A stretch of 64,000 nucleotides of DNA from Penelope pileata (Eukaryota; Chordata; Aves; Galliformes; Cracidae), in the NCBI GenBank assembly GCA_013396635.1, contig WBMW01005087.1:248001-312000 (forward strand). Reading direction: 5' to 3'. The position numbers and the translations under genes are program-made. The notes under the pieces are model-generated. The model was not told the origin of the DNA. It did not search any database and saw nothing but the letters and a program-made list of their open reading frames with translations. Shown here one piece after another: positions 59,801 to 64,000 of the stretch (the stretch's first letter is position 1; every line of letters starts with the position of its first letter).

Positions 59801-62800
59801 CAGCAGGTGTGACCATTAAATCAACTGCAAATTGTGTGCGAAGCTGAAGGCCTGTGAAATACATACCTCTGGGTGTTACTGCTTTTGGTATTACTGAAGC
59901 GATACCCTTGAGAAAACAAGACAGTGAGGTACCTCACTAAATAGGAAAATACAGCTTTAAATCTCAGTTTATTAGCCCATAGTTCCTGCTGGGAGTTTTG
60001 ACGTTACAAATATGGCAGCAAAAGACTGCAGGCTTAAACCTCTCTTTCCTCCCTCCTGCCTCTCCTCAGATTCAGGAAATTGGCTAGTTGAGTTGGGAGT
60101 TCTGTTTGTTTGTTCAGAAAAATTGATCTGAATTCATTGTACTAGACTTGAGCATAAGATGGTGGAAGGCTGACACTACGAATAATTGTAGATTTTTGTA
60201 TGCTTGCCTGTGCCTAGGTTTAGGATGCAAGCAGCTTACTACAGGGCTTTGCATCCCTGAGAGCTAATGCAGAGCAGTCACACTGCTCTCCTACTTGAGA
60301 TTCACTTGAATTCAACTCAAATTGTTAATGTAGACCTCCCACCTGCTCTCCCTTCACTCAGGAAAGAGCTGCCAAAAATACTGATTTCTTAAATCAAAAA
60401 ACACTGGTTTTGTAGAGCTACCTCTCTGCATCATCCTTCTTTGTGGTGGTAGCAACAACGGGTAAAAAAAATAAAGTGTTTCTGTAGTATAAAAGTAGTA
60501 GTTTCTCAAAAGCAGGCATCTTTAGTACTGGTCCTGTGCTATGGCACCTGCTCACTGTTGAGTGAAAACCCTCTGAAGCTCTGGGAAATAAACCAGATGA
60601 AGCTGTTTACCTGTCACAGCTCCAGGGTGTTTTTGCTCGAATAATTGACTCAATATCTGAATAAAATTAGACGAAACTTTCACAATTTGGTCAACGGAGC
60701 TTTTTATTTTTGAGATGTCTCTTTAATCCACAAGCTTTCGCTATGGCACCAAGTTGGCTGAGGAGGGCACAGCCCTTTCACTGCTTAGTTAGGGAGAAAC
60801 CAGGCAAAACCTCCACTCTCTTCCTACTTTCAGAGCTGCTGTAACGGGGGGGGGAGAGGGGAATTGGAAAACAACACTTGTCTGCCTACTGGGTTAAATT
60901 GTTCCTGCTAAGCACAAAGTCTCTAGTGCTGGGTCCAGAGAGCTGTGATATGTAATGTCTGAATATGGTTCTAAATGTGTCTCAACAACCAGCGTGTGTC
61001 ATCTCCCAGGCATGCCTGCTCTAAAATGTCAGTAACGGATTGTGGTTTGTGCTCTCCCACCTTGCAGGCAACGTGAGATAGAAACTGTCAAACAGTTGCA
61101 AGAAGAAGCTGCTGGCCAGGCAGAAGCCCTTGGTTTAGAGCTGCAGAAAGCTACAAAGCAGCTTGAGGATGCCAGGAAACAGGTAAGGGACGGTCTGGCT
61201 GCTTCTCTGCAGAAAACAAACAAGCAGTTGCAAAGCACCACATGCAATGCATTGCTGCTCTTGGGAAAGGAAATCGCGTGTTCGGAATGGAGTGCCTCAT
61301 TGCAAAAGTGGAACCAGCAAAGGAAGTAAAATTTGAGGGGGTGGTGACAACAGTTTGCTGATGAAAGAGGCAGCATTGCATATTTGTGGTGGCTTTAAAA
61401 AAAAAAGAAAAGAGAAAAAAGCCAAAAATAGCTTCCATACACAGTCCACCCCAACTGTAAAAATGCAGAAGTTCAGAGGGAGCTTTATCACTTCCTGAGA
61501 GAGAACAGATGCAGTTCAGTTTCATTTACATGAACTGCAGAGGCTTCTTGTATTAGACAGGCTGGTTTTTCTATTATTATTTTTTCTCGTTCTTTTTTCT
61601 TAAATATTTGTTTTGTGCTCAGGCAGAGGATCAAGCTGAAGCCTTTCACTCTGCTTGTGAGGAAGCCGCATCCTTGAAATGCAAGTTAGAGGAAGCCATT
61701 TCTGAGCAGCAAAAGCTCAAGGATATGAACACAGCTTTAACAAGCACTTGCCAGTTGCTTCAAGAGAAGATGGAAGAGCAGAAAAGTGAGTAACTATTGA
61801 TGATGTGCCAGCGTTCGCTCTTACATGGGCAAATCCTTTGCAGATAAGTTATAGCAAAGGGGGAATAATGCTGACCCGCAGGTCACCTGCAGTAAAATGC
61901 TCTGTGACAGTGGGTCAGGTGGGATTCCCATGGGTGGCTGTTGGTCTGGGCTGGAGCTGAGGACTCCTACACAACCCCTGGTCATTGTGAAGAAGGTTCA
62001 GTGATTCCATGGGCAGCACTTCTTTACTGAAGGTGCTGTCCACACACCTGAATAGCCCACCTGGCTCCTAACAGTCATCCCTCTTTCTTAAGCTTCCTGT
62101 GCCAAGGAGACTTGATTTTTATGCTCTGTGTTCTGCTTGCTGTTCAGATTTGCTTTATGTATGTGAATAACTGTGTGGTATCAGACTGTTTTCTTTGTTA
62201 GAAAGCAATCATGTCACTTCATTGTACATATGCAACTTCTGCTATGGAACCATGGAAACTTCATTCCACATTTTGCTTGCTAACATCAACGCTTGAAAAG
62301 TTGGATGACTAAGTCAGTGGTTCAGTTCCAGCATAAGTGGCTTGTTCTTCCCAAATAGTGGAATACGTATATGTTCCTAGGGAAAACATTTGACTTATTT
62401 CACCCCACTGAATATCTGGCCTCAGGCATGTATTTCCAAGGGCAATGCACAATGTGATTTCTCTTAGGTAAAAAGCTTAAGGTAAATGGGAGAGGCTGGT
62501 GCCACTGACTCAAAATTAATAAAGAAGCAAAACCAAGAACTCTACCACCATGAAAATGGTCGGGACTTTCGCTATAAATGACTCCAGGTACTTTGCAGGT
62601 GTCTTTCTGAAGATACAAGGAAGTAAACTGGTAGATCTGTAGAGAAGTTGCAATTTTTTACGAAGAGAGAAACAGGGAATGAGGTTAGGGCAAGGACAAT
62701 CAATGCTTTACATTGGTTCTTGCAGAAAGCCTGACAGGTCTCGTGCCCCTTCTGATGGAAGGCCTGGGCTGGTTTTTCTCCCCCTCCCTCCATGCTCCAT

Positions 62801-63719
62801 TTCCCTACTTCCCCTTCCTGTATGATGAGATGAGAAATCAGGGAATCTGATGGCTGAGGAAGCTGCTACTCGACACATGTCAGCCTGGCACAACTCCTCC
62901 TGTGCTTCAGGCGTCAAATGATGACTTGAAGCTATAACCATAATTCACTAAAAAGCTGAACAATCTGCCTTCAGTTTTCACTTGGGCACTGAGGTGACAG
63001 TGCTAATGAAATCTCTTTTCTTCCTTCTCCTTACTCCCCCAGTATTAGATGTAGCTTTTATATCACAATAGACTTGTATCAAGGTAAAACCACCAGAGGC
63101 AGGTCCTGGTGTTAGCAAGCTTGAACAGAGAATGTTTCTAATTATTAGGTAAAGCCCATCCCTGGAAGTGTTCAAGGCTTGTTTGGATGGGGCCTGGGCA
63201 GCCTGATCCTAGTGGGAGGCAGCCCTGCCCGCAGCAGGGGGTCAGAACTGGGTGGTCTTTAAGGTCCCTTCCAACCCAAGCCATTCTATGGTTCTATGTA
63301 AACTTTTGTACAAATGCTTCTCTTCCAAAAGGCTGTAATGGAGTCATCCATTTCCACAGGGAACTGTAGCATACTAACACTGACAGTGCAGGGAAGGCTC
63401 CCCTGCTTTGTAGCAGAACAAGGGAGTCATGCTTACAAAGATAAAGGCGCCCAATTTCGTCTGCACAATGGAACTTGCAAAGTAAAATGCACTTTCAAAA
63501 CTCTTTCCTGTGAAAACTGTTGTATGTATAACTAGACAAAAGCAAAATGTGATAGGTTTGTGACAGGCAGCACTTGGGTTTGCAGGCACATTAATTCTGG
63601 GCTGCTCCCTATCAAATTATAAGGAACCCTCTAAGACTTGTGAATGTCTCTTCATAGCCACTGCTAACACCCTGAGAGAGGAGCTGCTTAAAGGGCGACT
63701 CTGTGAAAGGCAATGTCAG
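44265..63719 (+). CDS. IRAG2: IRAG2 (LRMP/Jaw1)-like, KASH5-related coiled-coil protein; 19 coding exons, 3' end outside the window
   Basis: IRAG2 is a tail-anchored ER/nuclear-envelope protein associated with IP3 receptors; its paralogue KASH5 links the nuclear envelope to dynein. Nineteen exons with consistent phases give 817 codons and stay open. Layout: Ser-rich N-terminus 1-198; degenerate EF-hand pair about 220-296 (DVEHKG and LDPDQKD...MKEWIEDC), strongly reminiscent of KASH5; linker with LEAFGGD, also KASH5-like; coiled coil 349-545; short linker; second helical part from about 616 and coiled coil 650-817+. No transmembrane segment yet; it should lie to the right. It is longer than mammalian IRAG2 or KASH5 (both about 555-560 residues). 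IRAG2 is preferred over KASH5 because GYS2 and SPX place the region in the human 12p12 paralogon where IRAG2 lies. Start ATG 44265 has A at -3; a start further upstream is possible. Confidence 0.75.
45603..45713 (+). CDS. IRAG2: IRAG2-like exon 2 (first EF-hand-like helix and loop)
   Basis: Acceptor gttcttgacag. Encodes VCKQARGCRADDMYDVSL and CEEDLLTTIFYACDVEHK, like the first EF-hand of KASH5 (TFEACDPQRTG). Confidence 0.85.
46235..46250. repeat. A16 homopolymer
   Basis: Run of A in an IRAG2-like intron. Confidence 0.9.
46431..46611 (+). CDS. IRAG2: IRAG2-like exon 3 (EF-hand pair)
   Basis: Acceptor tctgttctag. Encodes GKVAVSKIVDYLRHTTSRG, ELCNVLDPDQKDVSLDLE and TYHAIMKEWIEDCKRK. Loop 2 (268-279) keeps Asp-1, Asp-3 and Glu-12; loop 1 (231-242) has Lys at position 12 and is unlikely to bind calcium. 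Confidence 0.87.
46825..46901 (+). CDS. IRAG2: IRAG2-like exon 4
   Basis: Acceptor catgtttcag, donor gtgcag. Encodes EEDANEERTASIEDLEFK and LHKDTFE. Confidence 0.82.
46981..47059 (+). CDS. IRAG2: IRAG2-like exon 5
   Basis: Acceptor atctctttcag, donor gtaagt. Encodes VKRTPVRMNITSGSLEAFGG and DVSKGD; SLEAFGGD resembles NLESFGGE of KASH5. Confidence 0.84.
47455..47472. repeat. T18 homopolymer
   Basis: Run of T in an IRAG2-like intron. Confidence 0.9.
48019..48177 (+). CDS. IRAG2: IRAG2-like exon 6 (start of coiled coil)
   Basis: Acceptor gctgaaacag. Encodes METSDLITCVADLQYNNLKL, QEENNKLKLTLEAVDETNNK and LLADNENLRQQIK with clear heptads. Confidence 0.87.
48577..48694 (+). CDS. IRAG2: IRAG2-like exon 7 (coiled coil)
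   Basis: Acceptor cttcacacag, donor gtaggt. Encodes SIRHSVLKDKSLEEELEEAK and NSLNLLEEKRQQMLCQNKQL. Confidence 0.87.
49965..50015 (+). CDS. IRAG2: IRAG2-like exon 8 (coiled coil, 51 bp)
   Basis: Acceptor cctaatcag, donor gtaaaa. Encodes EKENQSLVIKMASLQEE, resembling the KASH5 EKEQQHLVAEMETLQEE segment. Phase 0 at both ends. Confidence 0.86.
51466..51543 (+). CDS. IRAG2: IRAG2-like exon 9 (coiled coil, 78 bp)
   Basis: Acceptor ttttgttcag, donor gtaagc. Encodes NIRNSMDSDGLKKKILELSK and NAAELQ. Phase 0 at both ends. Confidence 0.84.
52076..52132 (+). CDS. IRAG2: IRAG2-like exon 10 (coiled coil, 57 bp)
   Basis: Acceptor cattcttcag, donor gttagt. Encodes MQAHIYESNVVNKEASLMQ. Phase 0 at both ends. 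Confidence 0.82.
53838..53897 (+). CDS. IRAG2: IRAG2-like exon 11 (coiled coil, 60 bp)
   Basis: Acceptor cctttgcag, donor gtgtgt. Encodes KEQDIKELKLTIVECSSIIE. Phase 0 at both ends. Confidence 0.83.
54009..54073 (+). CDS. IRAG2: IRAG2-like exon 12
   Basis: Acceptor tatattctag, donor gtaagt. Encodes TLRAEKHKLLENMRHMQQEL and I, ending two bases into a Ser codon. Confidence 0.84.
54131..54155. repeat. (TTTA)n simple repeat
   Basis: Repeated attt units just upstream of the exon at 54170; forms part of its pyrimidine-rich acceptor region. Confidence 0.85.
54170..54269 (+). CDS. IRAG2: IRAG2-like exon 13 (linker)
   Basis: Acceptor cttcttttag after a TTTA simple repeat; donor gtatga. Encodes NGLSLPLVTKLSGSIPEGMN and SLDCELELAQSSE, without coiled-coil character. 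Confidence 0.82.
55173..55190. repeat. (TG)n(TA)n microsatellite
   Basis: gtgtgtgtgtgtatatat in an intron; likely length-polymorphic. Confidence 0.85.
55780..55893 (+). CDS. IRAG2: IRAG2-like exon 14
   Basis: Acceptor tctcttcaaag (an AAAG acceptor), donor gtcagt. Encodes ITGTEWTSLDETLDREVLF and LLQGPEYAGEKLKAVMQNL; 38 whole codons. Confidence 0.82.
56144..56245 (+). CDS. IRAG2: IRAG2-like exon 15
   Basis: Acceptor atttttcag, donor gtaagc. Encodes QEAASAAEELVKTSLQWVED and PDVNVQQAWERKLA; 34 whole codons. Confidence 0.83.
59366..59529 (+). CDS. IRAG2: IRAG2-like exon 16 (coiled coil)
   Basis: Acceptor attccacag, donor gtaccc. Encodes VLKKELGEKRHLWIQKLHLL, EKYKESLDKDFIRMASNLRR and TKTEQLHLRKELSA. 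Confidence 0.85.
61068..61182 (+). CDS. IRAG2: IRAG2-like exon 17 (coiled coil)
   Basis: Acceptor caccttgcag, donor gtaagg. Encodes RQREIETVKQLQEEAAGQAE and ALGLELQKATKQLEDARKQ. Confidence 0.86.
61623..61785 (+). CDS. IRAG2: IRAG2-like exon 18 (coiled coil)
   Basis: Acceptor ttttgtgctcag, donor gtgagt. Encodes AEDQAEAFHSACEEAASLKC, KLEEAISEQQKLKDMNTALT and STCQLLQEKMEEQK. Confidence 0.86.
63154..63298 (+). mobile_element. CR1 LINE 3'-end fragment
   Basis: Contains catccctggaagtgttcaag, ggcctgggcagcctgatcc and the tail ccattctatggttctatg. About 145 bp, 5'-truncated, in an intron of the IRAG2-like gene. Confidence 0.9.
63658..63719 (+). CDS. IRAG2: IRAG2-like exon 19 (last in window)
   Basis: Acceptor tctcttcatag, donor gtatga. 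Encodes TTANTLREELLKGRLCERQC and Q. The downstream exons, with the expected membrane anchor, are outside the window. Confidence 0.82.
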
Positions 63720-64000
63720 GTATGAAGCTTGTTGGTTTGGAGGAGAAAAGGTGGGCTTGCACAGGAGGCGCTCTGGTGGAAGGGCACCTATAGCTGAGGT
63801 GAGCTGCAAGTGATATGGCAGCACCTGCTGTCATTCTGGCTGCGCAGACAAAGTGAGCTGTATGTACTGATCTGCACATCGTTCTCTCCCAGTAAAGATG
63901 GGCTGGAACTTACCAGCGTGGTGTTGGTCTCACTGTGAACAATTCTTCACGATCACATTAAATGTAGGTGAAGGAAACTTTTCCTGATGCATGGGTGTGA

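Larger units (their letters stand above)
44860..63657 (+). other. IRAG2-like gene introns
   Basis: Introns over 300 bp: 44860-45602, 45714-46430, 47060-48018, 48178-48576, 48695-49964, 50016-51465, 51544-52075, 52133-53837, 54270-55779, 56246-59365, 59530-61067, 61183-61622 and 61786-63657. Contents seen: homopolymer and simple repeats listed separately and a CR1 fragment in the last of these introns. No nested gene is apparent. Confidence 0.8.

Overview
The window looks like part of a bird (or at least sauropsid) nuclear chromosome. It has AT-rich introns, split genes with GT-AG boundaries, and truncated CR1 retrotransposon fragments as the recognisable interspersed repeats. No bacterial, viral or organellar gene is visible. 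The species cannot be named from sequence alone. All exon boundaries were read by eye from splice sites, codon phase and remembered family sequences; no search was run.

Left part (1-25592, + strand): the 3' two thirds of GYS2, the liver glycogen synthase. Twelve coding exons run from the middle of the enzyme to the stop codon; the first four or so exons lie to the left of the window. The catalytic Glu pair, the arginine cluster for glucose-6-phosphate control and the C-terminal phosphorylation tail are all present. A 647-base run of N (14917-15563) is flanked by two nearly identical 2190-bp segments that each carry the same two exons and that stop or start exactly at the gap edges. This is most simply an assembly false duplication, because a real one would break the reading frame.

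Middle (30114-35587, - strand): a complete six-exon SPX gene encoding a 117-residue spexin precursor, convergent with GYS2. The mature 14-residue peptide, its dibasic cleavage sites and its amidation signal are intact, and a TATA box lies about 80 bp upstream of the start codon. The 4.5 kb between the two genes holds one CR1 fragment. An 8.7 kb stretch to the right of SPX holds no gene that I can support.

Right part (44265 to beyond 63719, + strand): nineteen coding exons, 817 codons so far and open at the right edge, of a long coiled-coil protein. It has a degenerate EF-hand pair resembling KASH5 and best fits its paralogue IRAG2 (LRMP/Jaw1), an ER/nuclear-envelope protein associated with IP3 receptors. 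The tail-anchor end lies outside the window.

The three genes do not form a pathway, although GYS2 and SPX both relate to energy metabolism. No previously undescribed system was found. The points most worth checking are the duplication at the gap, the IRAG2/KASH5 relationship and the changed gene order compared with human.
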